In this document: one piece after another, positions 38,301 to 52,173 of the stretch | Numbering within the stretch: the stretch's first letter is position 1 | How the letters are laid out: each line of letters starts with the position of its first letter | Assembly (NCBI GenBank): GCA_013399305.1 | Contig: VXAI01000162.1 | Location: forward strand, 1,311,221 to 1,375,220 | Source: Rostratula benghalensis | Lineage: Eukaryota; Chordata; Aves; Charadriiformes; Rostratulidae | Direction: 5' to 3' | Length of the DNA stretch: 64,000 bases | The notes under the pieces: model-generated | What the model was told of the DNA's origin: nothing | Databases searched by the model: none | Seen by the model: the letters and a program-made list of their open reading frames with translations, nothing else | Position numbers and translations under genes: made by a program

Positions 38301-41289
38301 CATATGGTTTGTAGTGTTATGGAACTGGAGAATCACATCAGCAGGGAAGCCAAGTTGTGCTGGTGAGCCACAGAGTAGAATGAGCATGAGAGCAAATGGG
38401 GTGGAAGTAATGAAAACTCCCTCTGTTAATCTTCACCTTGAGGCAGAGTGAGCAATATGATTACATCCTCAGGAAAGATGAAAAAGAACACTTCAGAAAG
38501 ATTTAAATATCTAAAAAGCCCTATCTAGCAGAGTTTGTCCAAGTTTTTTAAAGTGTATACAATATGACGAAAAATAAAAGTCATCTCTTCTAAAGGACAC
38601 TAAAAAGTGGAACATCTCTCAGAACAAGCCACATTCTGTCTCCCAGGCAAAAGTATGAAAAAGGACATTGAACTGGTTTTTTGCATAACAATCACTTTGT
38701 ATCATGCTGGCTTGAACTGGTACAAAAAACAACGCCAAGGGTCTTCTTCTGCTGGCAGCATGTTTCCAGTCACTCTTGCTCCCTCTGCTCACTGTGACCA
38801 CACCAGAAGACCTCACTGCCAGGTGGTAGATGCATCAGGAAAAGAGAATGGGTTAAAATCCACCCTGGTAAATCACACGTTTGGGACAAATTATGTTTTC
38901 TGCATGTAAAGACAGCTAAGTTCACTGACGGTCTCTGCCCAGCTCAGTTTCATGCAAACAAATGCTTAAAATGAGGATACACTTTTAGACATCAATACCA
39001 TGACCCTGGTTTAACCTCATAACTGCATAAGATCCCACCTAATAATATCCAGCCTATAAGTCCCATCATATTTTTAAACATATACAACTGATTTAAAGAT
39101 TTTTCAAGATATAAGATACTAAATTATAGGGAATTGAGCACCTCCCAGCGTAACCTCACCATAAAGGAAAAATCTATGTCCTCTGTTTTAGATTTGTCCA
39201 GCTTCAGTTCCCTAGCATTGTACTTTGTAATGCCTTTGTCTCTTTGAGGAGCAATTGATCTGAAACCTTTTCCTATATGGATATAGGTGGACTGTAATCC
39301 AAAACTGTCTTAACTTCCTCTTAAGTAAACTGAAGAAGAGCTTCTTAAATCTCTCATAACGAGAGATATTTTTCATGTTCCCTCCTGATCATTTAGTGAT
39401 TCCACAGGTATCCTGATGGGTGAATACCAGAAGTGCAGATGGTGTTACAGCCAGAGTCGTTCATTGCTGATAACAGCTTCATTGCATATGATACATTTGT
39501 AAATGACAGGATGAAGCATTGTAATAAATTACTCTGCATGGCTAGAGAACACAGAAGTTGTTACCAATCTTTGAAAACTGCAGTCTTGCAGTTCTACTCA
39601 AACCTAGTCATTTTATGAAAAGAGGCCTTAAAACTTGTGCTAGCATACTTGGTGTATATTTCCATTTCCTTTATATATAATGTCTTAGGGTATGGGCTTT
39701 TTTCAATACAGTAAAAGTAAGCAGGTACAGGAGAGTAGGCATCGTATAGCAACTGTGTTTCTTGTTTAAATGAAGGATAAGGAATTGTTTTCCTATTAAA
39801 AATGAGCCTTCATTTATGCCTTTAGATTTTTTTTTCCTGTTCTCTGCTTTTTTCAGGGGTGACTTAGGAAGACCTTTGAGTAGTGGTGAAAATAGGAAGA
39901 GTCATGTCACTGCAAAATTTACATGCTGTAGCTCCTGTATCACAGAGATGGGATGTAATCACTGAGACTTGTTCTTGAGTTGAAATTCTAAATGCTTTAT
40001 AAGCTGGGATTCTGTACATTAAACTATCTCAGATAAGTAATAAAATTGAGATGATTAAATACTATGTACTTTTGTTGGCTTCTTTAAATACATAAATATT
40101 TGTCAGTAAAACTGTCCTTTTCCAGCATCTAGAGAATTATTCTGTGACTCAAATGGCATTATTGTACCACCTACAGAATATTTTTGCTCAGAGTTCACAG
40201 AGAGATTGAGATGATAAAAACATATCCTAGCAATGATTGTCTTGGAGGAACATTTCTACTGCAATGACGCTAAAAGTTGAATCAAAAGAACATCTACTTT
40301 AAGCACATTTTTCAAAGGAGATTTTTTCCTTCCTTGTTTTCTATAAAGCTTTAGTTAAGACAAGGATTTATTCATCCTGTATAGAATTATTTTTGTGGAA
40401 TAAATATTCTTTTCTGATTGTCCTTCTGTTATCCGGGGTTTTGATTACTTACTGTGAATATTCATTTCATGTATTTTCAATTGTAATATTAAAATGAAAA
40501 TTGTTTTTACTCTGGCAGCATTTCATTCTATCAGTATGATCCTCAGTGAGAAGTAGTGTCTTGGGTGAATTCAAACCAGCTATAAGGGCTTTTTCTTCTT
40601 AAAAAGAACAGCTAGCTTTGTTTTCTTTAAGTTGATGGGGTTGAAATTTGTATCGGTGTGCTCTCTATCTCATGGTCTGTGGCATTAACACAATACTGTA
40701 TATAGGAAAATCAGAAAGGTTAAAACATGATGATTAGTGAGCATAGGAAGAATATTAGTTCCACCTAAACTACGTTTGGACTTTCCCAAAGTAACAGATG
40801 GGACAACCAATACTAGGAGTTTCATAGGCTGAAATGGTTTTCAGTTTTCTATTTTATGTGATCTTTTAGCTGAAAATATCTGGCCTCACTCATCAAATAC
40901 AATCACTCACGTTCTGGATTTTTCCTTTTGGCAATTGGGATACATTAGTGGATAAAAAGATAAGGTAAAGCAGAAGTATATGAGGTCACTGAATAGGTCA
41001 GTAATGTTTTGTTAACAATCATTTAAGCTGGGGTCACCTTCTTTCTATTTAGAGACTTTGTAAACATCATCCTCCTTTGTTGAGTTTAAATATTCTAGTT
41101 CCTTTGGAAAGTAACTATCTTGTTACATTCTCAGACGCCAAGATTTGCTAGGTGCAAGAACATCTCGCCTACTGTTAAACTAATAGCTCCATAAAAATGT
41201 CCCTGCTACAGTTCTGATGGTTATTTTACATTGAGAATATTTTTGCATTGATCACTGTCAGCTTAACACTGGTCATCTTTGCTAGCTGT

Positions 41290-41450
41290 ATGTTTAATCA
41301 CAGACTCTGCAATAAACAAAGGAATGTAATCAATAAAATTGCAGATACAATGAAGAAATACAGATGGGGACTAGAAATCTATCGATAAAATCTGGAGATT
41401 ATTTCCCATCAAGATTTTAGGCTGTTTATCTCCTTTACGTGTAACACAAC
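41290..41450. other. Possible regulatory element with SOX/FOX/TEAD-like words
   Basis: The stretch around 41309-41340 packs ATAAACAAAGG (overlapping FOX-like ATAAACA and SOX/TCF-like ACAAAGG), GGAATG (TEAD-like) and two AATCA/CAATAAA words within about 30 bases. CTATCGATAAA follows at about 41380. The motif calls are by eye and individually weak. Confidence 0.2.
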
Positions 41451-42719
41451 CCAGCAGAACTGAGTAGCCAACTATTAACAAACATTGTTAAGAAAAAAAA
41501 ACAAGAAGTTCCTCTCAGGTGTTTCTTAGGCCTTACATTTATTTACTTTATGATTGGTTTTTAGGGTTTTTTGTTTGTTTGTTTGTTTTGTGGTTTTGGG
41601 TTGTTTTTTCTTTAAGTACTTCATATGTTCCTTACTATATGATTATTTGGTAGACAAATCCCTTATGCACACTAGTTTGAAGTTTGCATCATTCCTCATA
41701 ACGTTATTGTAACATAACCTTTCAGGTAATCACATAACTTATAGCATTTATAGAAAGTGATAAAATATTTTTATTTAACAAAAGGATCTCGTCTTTGTTG
41801 TCTCTTCCAATTAACAGATAAAAAGTTTGTTATTTTGAATGTTACAATGCATAACCTTTATAGAAAAACACAATCCAATTCCCTTATGTTAAGTCAAGTT
41901 TCTAAGCCTAATTTTTCTCTTTTTCCCCTCAATTTTTGTGAAGCTTGGAGGAAAAATACCCCAAACCTAAAAAACAACAACAAAATAAAATAAAACTCCC
42001 AAGTATTAAATATGATAAATGAGGTTTTGAGTTACAACTCTTTTGTTTCTTTTTTGTAGTTGTATGTGACTGTCAAGGATCTTCAGGGAAAGAAAATGGG
42101 TATTTGTCTTAAGTTTGATTTTTTTATTAGCCATAAATTTAGCAATAAATGTCTCTATGTAACAAATGCTTAAACTCAGGTCATAATACGAACTAGGTGT
42201 GCATCATATATAGACTGCGTGTTTGAGAACTCTAAACCTAAAGTATCATTTTAAAGAAGCAAGTTTATCATTCAAATCTCCTCTCAAAACAAGGAATGGC
42301 ACCCATTGCTCTTGATGGTCAGGGAAGAAATCCAATGTTTTCTTGAGTTTCTTGATCCAATAGTATAAAATTATGATAAATATGTCTAGTATCCCATAAA
42401 TCCATGATAAACCGTCATTCTTTTCCAAAAAAAATTTATCATTGATAAATTTAAGCTAGCAACATAAGCATACATTTCTTGAGGATGAGCATAGCTTCTA
42501 TAAGACACTTATATGCCTATATGCAGTATTTAGTATCTTGTCATTAATTATCTTTAAACATTAAACTAAGATATTGGTTTTAAAACTTTACAGTCTCTGC
42601 AAGTGTGAAGCAGACTTCTTTCCCATGTTACCAGTGCTTACTTCCACATGTACTTTGAAAAATATGAAATAAGTTGTGTTTTTCAAATTCAGATGATCTG
42701 CCACTTTTATGAGAGCACA

Positions 42720-43070
42720 TAAACATATTTCTAGAAGCTTTGCAAAGCTATTTCAGGGCTGAACTCGAGATGACAATGGAGTTAGCGAGTGAAATCTTTC
42801 TTACCCACCACAGCAGAAAATGTACACTGCACGGTATTCATCCTGCTCCCTTTCACTCCAGTAGTCACGCTGTATTTCAAAATGCCAGTGTAACTTTATT
42901 ACAAACTGACAAAAATGAGATCAAGGGATGCACAGAGTGCATACAGGGGATGGAAATGTGCTCTTTGGTTAAATATTTGCATGTGTCTTGCACGTCCCCT
43001 GCATTAAGACTTAGATTATTGAGTCTCCTGCTTAATCCGTGCACTTTTGCAAGATCTGTGTGGTTTTAGT
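42720..43070. other. Possible conserved non-coding element
   Basis: A repeat-free segment is open for 109 codons on the plus strand (42740-43069) with no recognisable domain. It includes TGACAATGG, AAATATTTGCATGTG (an octamer-like POU word) and TTAAGACTTAGATTATTG. An enhancer is more likely than an exon, because no acceptor or donor pair stands out. Confidence 0.22.
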
Positions 43071-44009
43071 ATTCAACTGGTGTTCAGACTTGTAGATTAC
43101 AGATATGATGCAGCAAAGCTCTGCCCCAAACTTCTCTGACAAGACTGTATGAAGTTTTTAAGCTTGCATGCAGATTAAGTCCTTGGGTGAATGCAGAGAG
43201 AGGAATCGTTACGACACAGAGAAACAGAAATTCAGGGCCTTCCATTCCTTCCATTTTTTTCTTCACATATTTAATTCTACTGTCTGGTTAGATAGCTAAG
43301 GTGCATTAATCCATTCTGTATCTGTCAATTATTCTGGTTGTTAGTATCTATTGTTTGCCATTATGTTTTTCTGTGTTATCAATGACCTGAGTTGATTTTT
43401 CTGGCTACTCATCTGGAATTTTTCAACAGCTAGAGTAACAAGACTACAGTAAATCTAACCTGAAATCCAGACAAAAGGACTCTGCACATGGATGGACTGT
43501 GTGTCTCTAAATGCAGTCTTCTGAACATGGACTATACAACATTTAGCATACCCATTTAAACCTATGCAATCTGCAAACATCTAGTAAAGTACAAACAGGG
43601 ACAGTATGTGTGAAGAAATCAATTGCAATAGTTCTACTGAAATCAGAGTAATTTAATGCCTTTTCTTTTTTTTTTAAACTCATGGTCTTTGGAAGAGTTT
43701 GGCTTTTTTTTTTTTTTTTTTGAGCTTTGCATTTGAAAATAATTACATGAGGAAGGAAAAGCATCAAGAAACTGATTGACTGCTTTTTGTTCTTCCCTGT
43801 AAAAAAGGGAAATTAGATTTACCAAAAGATCTGCATATCCTTTTTTGTATGCCAAGATACCGGTGCTCACTTAAATTGACATTAAGGTACCTGTGGTTTC
43901 CAAGAAGGTCTCTAAAGGCACTCTAGGAATTGAGACTTTCTGTTCAGATATGTGTTTTGTAAATATTTACTGTGATAGGATTTATACGTGGTTTATCTTG
44001 AAAATAAGC

Positions 44010-44170
44010 AGCAGGAAGCCATTTTAGCTGGACGGAAGACTGTGCTAATTAAAGAAACACAGGAGGGTAATGAGCTAATATTTATTCTTGAGCCGAGATC
44101 AGCCCACTTGCTACACATGCAATGAAAGACAACAGGAGCCAATTAAAATGTCCAGGAAGTAAGGATTAGA
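44010..44170. other. Possible homeodomain-rich regulatory element
   Basis: Four TAAT-type homeodomain cores occur in about 120 bases: GCTAATTAAAG, GGTAATGAG, GCTAATATT and CCAATTAAAA. The density is notable, but TAAT words are common in AT-rich DNA. Confidence 0.18.
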
Positions 44171-44457
44171 GAAGATTGCATCCTAGGCATAGACACAGCA
44201 GAGTTGTTCAGCTCAGGCTCTAAGAACTGTGTCTCAGTTTCAGTCCTCCCAAGCTGGCTTTGTTGTTCCATTTTGACAAGCAGCTAGAAAGTAGTCATTG
44301 CTGTTACAGTCATGCTTATTACTCCCATAGCTGAAATTTGTCCTATAGAGCCACAAAGAAAGATGGAGCTTGACACCAAGTTCTTTTCAGAAGTATTTTT
44401 ACTTTTTCTTTGTATAACTTTATTTCTTACCCCAAAATCAGCATATCACATAGAGAT

Positions 44458-44520
44458 CACAGAGTCATAGAATAATTTATGTTAGAAGGGACCTCAGAAG
44501 CCATCTTGTCCCACCTCTAC
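44458..44520 (-). mobile_element. Short CR1 3' tail
   Basis: TCACAGAGTCATAGAATAAT, then GTTAGAAGGGACCTCAGAAG and CATCTTGTCCCACCTCTAC, match the reverse complement of a CR1 tail. Only about 60 bases remain, so it is a very short 5'-truncated insertion or an old eroded one. Confidence 0.8.
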
Positions 44521-47039
44521 TGAAAAGAGTGATACTAATATGTAAGAATTCCAAGTTGGTTTTTTTTAGTAATTACAGAGAACAGTACAAATAGGCTAAT
44601 TAATTACTTTCTGCATATTCAGTGATCTTCATATACAAAACTCCCACTGGAATTGCAGATGACACAGAAAAACGTACATTTCTTCTGTTAATTTTAAACA
44701 ATATCTGAGTTGATATTCTGATTCTGCAGAGAAACTTATCTTCACAGAATTGAGGCTGAAAGTGCCTCCCCAGCCACTGATTTTCCAGGCTCTCTCTTAC
44801 CTCAGTACCTCCTCTTTTCTAGGGAAGGCAGGGCACAAACCTGCTGTCCTCACAAAGACACCACCTTAAGACTTCACCAGATAACAGAAATTTTTTAGCC
44901 CTTTATCTGCAGCTTGCCAGGTTATGGTCTTTCATATGGTCCTTTGCCAGGCAAATGGTCTTTCAAAGGCTACCTGGAGGCAGCTGACCACCTGCCATGC
45001 TGCTTTACATGCCCATGGGGTCATATAATCCTTTGGTATCACTGGGGAACAAGCCCTGCATAAGGACCAGGTAGACTGCTGGATCCTGAACAAATATGCA
45101 CACCTTTATCTTCTGGGTCCCCACAGTCTCTCTCCTGTATTTTATCTGCTTTAGAGATGATTTATTTTTAAGGCTCACAATTTTGTAGTTGCTGCAGAGG
45201 AAACTGAAAAGTACTTGCAGGGAAAAAAAAATAATTGCCCAGTTTATTATTTTCTCACTTTCTGCAAATAAACTCCTGCCATTCTTCCTCCCGGCACATT
45301 TTGAAATCCTAACATTGAGACTGAGCTTTCCAAAGAAAGAAGGATGGTGATATGATTACACTAATGATAATTTTGCTGACAGAAGTAGAAAGTATCAAAG
45401 GAAGATACACTGAAGCATCCTGATGAAGGGTTCATAAGAGGGTAATGAAAACAATCTGCAGGAGAAAGAGGCATTCTCCTGAAACCTGTGAGCCTGGAAA
45501 TAAAAATAAAGCATCTGAGTTATTTAACAAATACACATTTTATAATTAAAGCCAGTTACTGCCTGAAGATTGGGGGGAGGCTGAATATGCTAGCTAACTT
45601 TCACAGAAGAGTTAAAGGTAGTGCTGGGAACTACAAAGTGGTACTGAAGCAGTACAGGAAAAAGTAGCTGTCACTATATTAACCAACAAAGGACTGAGTA
45701 AGAACAGATCAATACTCATAGCTGATTTTTCTGTATCAAAATTGTAAATCAACAGAACTCCCGAGCATGAGTATTGTCAAAAGAATACAGTTTTTTCTTA
45801 TGTAATGTCTGCAAAAAGTATCCTGAAGGAAGTGGGGTAATTTTTTTACAAAAAAAATTCCCTCACCACCACCAGCACTAAGCTTGGATTTGTAGCTTGC
45901 TGAACATGAACATAAGGCTGTAGCAGACAAGTATTTATCTGAACACTAGGCAGGTTAATATAGAAGAGGGCTTCTGTGAGCTTTCCTTTTCCTTGGAGGA
46001 GTGATCCCTTCACTCAATTAAATACATGGAATTTAGTGTCCTGAGGATAAAAAACCTAAGACTTTTACACTGATATTAATAAAATCTTACCAGTTTTGCC
46101 ATTTAAAGGTCAAAGGGACATAAGCTGTGTTGAATCAAACTAGAAATTACTGCTGGGACTGAAAAAAATTTCCCTCGCATGGAATACCACCCAGTAGCAA
46201 ATCAGGAGGACTTACTGGGGGAAAGATGGGAGAGAGGGACTGTGATTTCCTATGAAGAAGAACGTACTTTCAAAAGGAAGATACTGTATTTATTCAGACA
46301 GTGATTTTCTAGAATACAGTAATTCCTGTGAACTGTCCCGACGGTGGGACACGGAAAAAAAAAGTCAGGTTTTGACAATCTCTGTAACATTTGTGGGGTG
46401 TGGTTGGTAAATCAGACGTTTATGAGGGATTTACAAGGTATGCATGTTTATGGGGGATCTGCACTGCTTCCTGCTGGAGGTTTGAATTCATTGAACACAT
46501 TTTGAAACTGTTATGTTTTTCCAAAGCACGTACTGATGGAAAGTAAAGAAAAAGAGAAATTTAGGGAGATAGTCTGTCATCTTGAGCAACTGTATGCTCA
46601 AGTTATTCATGAGCCAAAAACTGACAGTATTTAGCCCTTCTCAGCTAAATTCTTCTCCATTAGCTCGTCTAGTCTTTCCATGAGTCCGTGTAAATCTGTA
46701 TTAAATATCCATGGGAAAGAGACCAAATTATACGTTCTTTTACATTTTATACAACATTGTATTTTGATTACTAGGCATGTCATGCCCATGACAAGAAGGT
46801 GATGACATTCTGTTAAAAGTGCCAGGAAAAATGAAATTATATAACTGTGCCTGAAATGTATTTTCCTCACAGGAGGTTTCTTGCTTGTCTTTATCTAAGA
46901 ACGTGGCTTTCCTTTTCTCACCACCTTCCAGTACACATGCATGTGCACAGGAAAGAAGGCACTATTGCAACCTCCTGTTGCACTTCATTTGAAAATATTC
47001 CTCGGAGTTATTTTGCTTTGGTAAACTAAAGCACCCAAG

Positions 47040-47400
47040 AAAGCCGACAAGGTGATCATGCCAAGAAATGATATGAAAATTTACTCTCCAATAAAATTTC
47101 AACTATTATCGTAATCCACATTCCAAGTCAAGTGTAAGTTGTTCTATATTTTTGCAGAATGTACAAGCATGTGTGATTCGTTAGGCTCCCATTCATTATG
47201 AAAATAGACTGGTAAATTACATCTTTTGCAAATGGAATCATTACAGCTGTAATTTACGAAATATATTAATCCCTTTGATCTTTGTCAGGGAACATATCAT
47301 ATACTTTTAAACACATTGCTTGGAAATTGTAATTTAAAAACTATAAACCTTACATTCACAGCTTTAATGCATATATTTGACTACTTTTCTACTGTCTATT
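47040..47400. promoter_or_regulatory. Best candidate conserved enhancer in the window
   Basis: Within about 65 bases there is an octamer-like TTTTGCAAAT (47224-47233), the perfect 14-base palindrome ATTACAGCTGTAAT (47240-47253; a CAGCTG E-box flanked by TAAT homeodomain cores), and the adjacent TCF/LEF-like CTTTGATC (47273-47280) and CTTTGTC (47280-47286). The wider segment has no repeat signature and few homopolymers. This grammar resembles developmental enhancers, but conservation and activity are inferred and not shown. Confidence 0.3.
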
Positions 47401-48119
47401 GCATAACTTGCCTCAACTTTCAGCTGAACAGAAAAAAAAAATAGGCAATGCAAACTGGTAGGATATGAACGAAAATTGTCACTAACGGATGCCTGTTGGC
47501 TTTGGCATTACTCAAGCCTATGATCTAAAAAAAGCTAAGCTTTCTAGTGAGAATCTATTGCATATTTAATATTTTTAAGTCTCTAATATTGCTACAATTC
47601 ACCCTGTAGTTTGGTATCTGATGCATGCATAAAAATAAGTAATATTTCTCAAACATACTGATCTGTGGTCTAAATGCTGGATGGAAATTAACATTTTTCT
47701 TTGACTTTGTATATCAAATGCTTTTTTATTTTAATTGTTACTTTCTAATGATAGTAAGATGGTGCAGGAAAACAACAATAAAAAAATGCTTAGCCATTTT
47801 TAGGAATCTTTAAAGTGATCTTGTACAGTTGAGAATCAGAACAGATGTTGCATCTTATCCATGGATTAACTAGAGAGCAGATCCATAAAAGTATATGTTT
47901 GAAAATAAACTTGATTTTGTATATATTTTTTCTTATGAAAAATGGCATTTGCTCTTGAAAGATCTAGTATAATGCCAAATTCCTGAGTGAGCTGGAAACC
48001 AGTCACTTAGAAGGAAAGTATCCCAGCAGCACAAAAGAAGCAGCACATAATATTTAAAATGCTATTCCCTGGTCAGTGGAAGATCTACACAGATATATAA
48101 ATAGCTGGGATTTTGGAAC

Positions 48120-48420
48120 TTTGCCAGCATCTATTCAAGCTTTAAAACTGTTTTGAATGTCAGTGAAATTGAGCATAAGACGGAGCTCGCCTAACAGGAG
48201 CAATGGTTCTGTCCAGCCTTCATGTACTGTTGCTGCAAAGCCCAGACATTTCGACTTACCAATCAGTTGCGATGCATAAATTTCTAGCATTTGTTCACAA
48301 AAGGTTTCATAAAATGAACAACTAAAATAAAATGCTGCTATTTGCCCAAAATAGCATAGCCTGCAGATTTCAAGAGCAACCATTACTGCTTATAATTAAT
48401 ATGATATCACTGATTACCAC
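48120..48420. other. Possible conserved non-coding element
   Basis: A repeat-free segment contains ACCAATCAG (a CCAAT-type box), GATGCATAAAT (a POU-like word) and TTATAATTAATATGATATC. The minus-strand 82-codon open frame (48135-48383) has no known domain. Confidence 0.18.
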
Positions 48421-49739
48421 TTATAAACCCTTTTTTTTATGGGAGCTTAAGCCTCCTATATTATGCGTAACTGAGCATATGGAATCTTAGATCATTTTTT
48501 TACCTTCTGTCTCTGAAAATTTTCAGAGGAAAGAAAGCTAGTTGTATTTAATTATTCTGTATATTTAGCAGGTCTGTTTTCTTGGCCACGAGTCTAAAAA
48601 CCTTTTCTAAGAGGACTTATCTAGCAGCTGTGTTGACAATTCTATTTTTGAGTGCAACTTCAAGAGCAAGATGAGTTCTTCACACCTGTGCCTCTAGAGC
48701 TTACTTTTTGGAAAGAACTGGGCTTTGCATTAATTTTGAAGTGAATACTATACAGTGCAAAGAACAAAAAAAAAAGATTCCCCTTCTAACATAGAGTGAT
48801 AAGGAAGAGCAGTTTGTGCCATGTGAAGGACAATTTCCTATGAAGGCTCTGAACACAACAATAAAAAACAGTTAAGAGACCTTTTAATGTTGCAATGTAG
48901 TCCTTCATTGGACTGGTTTTTGGAAAGCTTTATTGGGACAAACTCATAGCTCAATTTCATTCACCGAGTATTACCTCATCACCATACAATTAATGATTTC
49001 TGACCTTGTAAAGAACCACATCCATCTGGAGTAGACACTGTAAGACCTAGAATAAGAACTTTTTCTTCATGAAAATTCTTCATATTTGTCCACGCAGCTC
49101 TATGGTATACTGAGAATTTCCTGTTGGGGTGTACAGCCTGGAGTGTGGGTAAGTTGGTCCCCACTGTCAAGGATGTGTTCTGTACTCTAAAAAAATGCAT
49201 TGAAAATCTGTGTGGGGATGGATCTCCTGCTAAGAGGAAGACAGGATCCTACTAGCCATCCCTCCCCTGAGAAGCTTCAGGGCCTGGTAATGCAGACAAG
49301 GGTTAATTGAAGAGAAGCAGTTCTCCACCTGCAGGAATAACTGAAACGTCGGAGTCGCTTCCCCACCAATAATCCTATTGGATATCTGAGAATCTCACTA
49401 ATCATTTCCTCAACCCATGAAACCTTTTAGCTGGAAATCCATTATGTGAAAGCTGCAAATCTATGGAGCACACAGGTTTAACGGTGAATATAGAAGTCAG
49501 CTTCTTTTTTTGCGTGAACTTGAGTTATAGAGCGTTTTGACATTTGCCAAAGCTTTATTGTCAAGTCAGGTGAAAGATGCTTTTGTCTATGAAGTCCCCT
49601 TAATACCTATGACATCAATGAGAGCTTTTTGATAACACCTGAAAATAAATCAGTGTATCTTTCAACATAACATCATTTTTTCCTGTTTCTAAAGTGAAAT
49701 AACTCAAAACCATGAAAAAAATGAGCAAAACTTCCTTGT

Positions 49740-50060
49740 ACAATCTCACGCCTATGTACTACACGTTATAACGTTTAAAATCCATAATCACATGTTTTTC
49801 CACCACGTCCTTGAATTGTTCAGAGCTCAAGATGATGGCTGCTTGGCAAATGACACAGCAATTCAATATTTATTTTTGTCCTTATTGTTCAGAGATTCCA
49901 TAGCTCCTTTACTGCACACCATAAAACTGTCTCAGCCATGTGGGGCAGAGTGTTCCAGTGGTTGGAGGAATTAACACTGGCTGCCACTCCACTTGGTATT
50001 GACATTTTTATTATGATGGGGTGTGAATGATTACTTTTAATCTGGTTTTTAATAGAAGTA
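49740..50060. other. Possible conserved non-coding element
   Basis: A repeat-free segment contains TTTTTATTATGATGGGGTGTGAATGATTACTTTTAATC, here named by its parts: a TTTATTATGA HOX-like word, GGTGTGAA (T-box-like) and ATGATTAC. Conservation cannot be judged here. Confidence 0.18.
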
Positions 50061-52159
50061 TTTGGAAACAAAGGTTAAAATAATTTTTATTCCATGTTTT
50101 TGGCACAGCTTTAGGAAAAAGTTTGCAAAAAAAAAAAAAATCAATTAGTAGAACTTAATACAAATGAACACCTTCTATTTGGGATAACTTGGGGGAGAAA
50201 AAAAAGCCCACGTGTGGTAAACTTGGCCAGAAGATGCATTGCAAAATCTTCATTCTAAGCAATCATCTATGTTACTACATTGAATGTGTTTGGTGGAGGG
50301 GGGTCTCCAAGAGGGTAAATGACTGATTTTCAGTCTGACTGTCATGCAAGCAAAAATATTAAAAATAAATTTTTTAAAGTGCTATTATTTCTTTCCACAG
50401 AAATGCAAAAGAAGCAAAAACATTCCCCAGTGATTAAAATGTTCAATTTAACTAAAATTAAATGTTTCATTTTAGTGCTTATGCAAATTAATTCAATGCG
50501 TTCCTTTCCAAAATGAATATAGGAAAAGCCAGCCTTTTACCCAGCAGTTCAGAAGTTTGTGCACTCACTGAGATGTGTCAACTCAGAATCGAGTCCACCC
50601 TGCCACAGAACACTTTAACCTGGAAGACACTAATCACCATGTCAAGGAGGAGGAAGGAGGACTTTAATCACCATCTTGAATACATTAAACCATTTCTAAT
50701 TTGGCAAGATTGCTTGTGTCTTCTTCTGAGAGAACACTTTACAGAGGTGAAACAACTGTGAACAACACCAATTACAAGTGTTTTTTTTATAAGGTACAGC
50801 TGGAAAAGGATGGGTAAGGTGTGACCACCTCAAGCAACCGAATAGTGTGGGTCCTGACACAGGAGAGCTTTTAGCTCATGCCTAGGATGTGCCTGGCAGA
50901 AAGTGGTGTGTTTCTAAGGGATTGCTAAAGCCACTGGCTTAGAGCGTGTCCCAGCCTGGGCTTTCTTTGGATCTCTTCCACTTTGTACAAAATTAATTAT
51001 ATACATACCGAGAACACACAATGGTTCTCCCATGTGATGAGCAGGAGATTTGTTGAAGTGGTAGAAATACCTGTGTTTAAACGTGAGCTCTCAGGAGAGT
51101 AAGGTATTCCTTCAACACGCGGGACTGCAGGGCAACCAGCTGTCTAAGGCCATTTGTGTTTGAGGCAGGATTCAAGGGTGGAAATGAGCTGGATTTTCCT
51201 GTGGCAGGTTTCCCATGTTATACAAAGGTTACATCATGCTGTCGTCGCCTGTAAAAGTGCTATCATACTAACAATAATATGACTGGTATTTGAAAAAAAA
51301 AATAATGCAGGGGTGACTAAGCCCCATTTTTTCTAGCTAATTTACAATTTCCTTAAAAATCAATTACCTAGATGCACTCCTGAGTTAATTGTAGAATCTC
51401 TTTTCCTATTTTATGAGGATTTCTGCACTTCATACCAGTTTGCTGATTTTTCTCATTTGCATCTTTGAATTTGTGTCAAATAACTTTCCCGTGGGTTGAA
51501 GAAATGTTGAAGAAGATTGGATTGCGGGGGAGTCTGTCGTGCTTGATATGTGGTAAGCTTATTCTCTGCTTTGACCACAATGTAGAGGAAAGTTGGAACA
51601 ATCCAGAAGAAATGAGGTTTGTGTGACATTTGTAGCACCCTCCTGATCCTATCTTGGGGTGAACTGTGTGTTTCTGACATACAGTGAGATCCTGTGCACA
51701 GATCTGTCAAAACTTTGCCGCACAGTAAATATACAGACCCTACCTAACTTTTCATTAATATGGGGTCACTCTCATGTAGTAACAGCTTGTTATCTGTAGT
51801 GGGCTGGTGACAAATGGAGTTCTCTATTTGTGGGTTGCTAAAGCAGTGACTTCTATCCTGTCCTCCCGAATATGAGCCTGGGTGATAGCCTTGATATTGT
51901 TAAAACGAAACCGCTCAAGCTAGCAAGTCCATGGCACTTTCAAATAGGTTGTGGAGTGGGAGAAAGGAAGGAAATCTCTCTCTTTTGCTAACCCCCGGCG
52001 CAAAGGTTTGCCTTCCAACCTGACCCAACTGGGGTCTGGCACCTGTCTGCTAGAGACACCTCACCTTAGGGAGAGGTTGAAGGGACGGGTGCTAACCTTA
52101 CTTTTCTGACCGGATTGCAGGATTCTAATAAAATTTTTGCCTTCCTGTCCCGTCCCGTT

Positions 52160-52173
52160 CCCCCCCCCCCCCC
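52160..52173. repeat. Poly-C run
   Basis: A run of 14 C residues lies just upstream of the CpG island. Such runs can form unusual DNA structures and are prone to sequencing error. Confidence 0.9.

Larger units (their letters stand above)
36769..44457. other. Repeat-poor non-coding DNA with possible regulatory elements
   Basis: No gene is supported. A (GTTT)n tract lies at about 41571-41590 and T/A runs at about 43664-43675 and 43706-43721. Segments at 37840-38300, 41290-41450, 42720-43070 and 44010-44170 look less decayed and are listed separately. Confidence 0.5.

Noticed and set aside
50319..50516. Exon starting after the TTTCTTTCCACAG site at about 50388-50400
   Set aside because: The acceptor is good, but the following sequence is AT-rich with early stops in two frames and no donor of quality.
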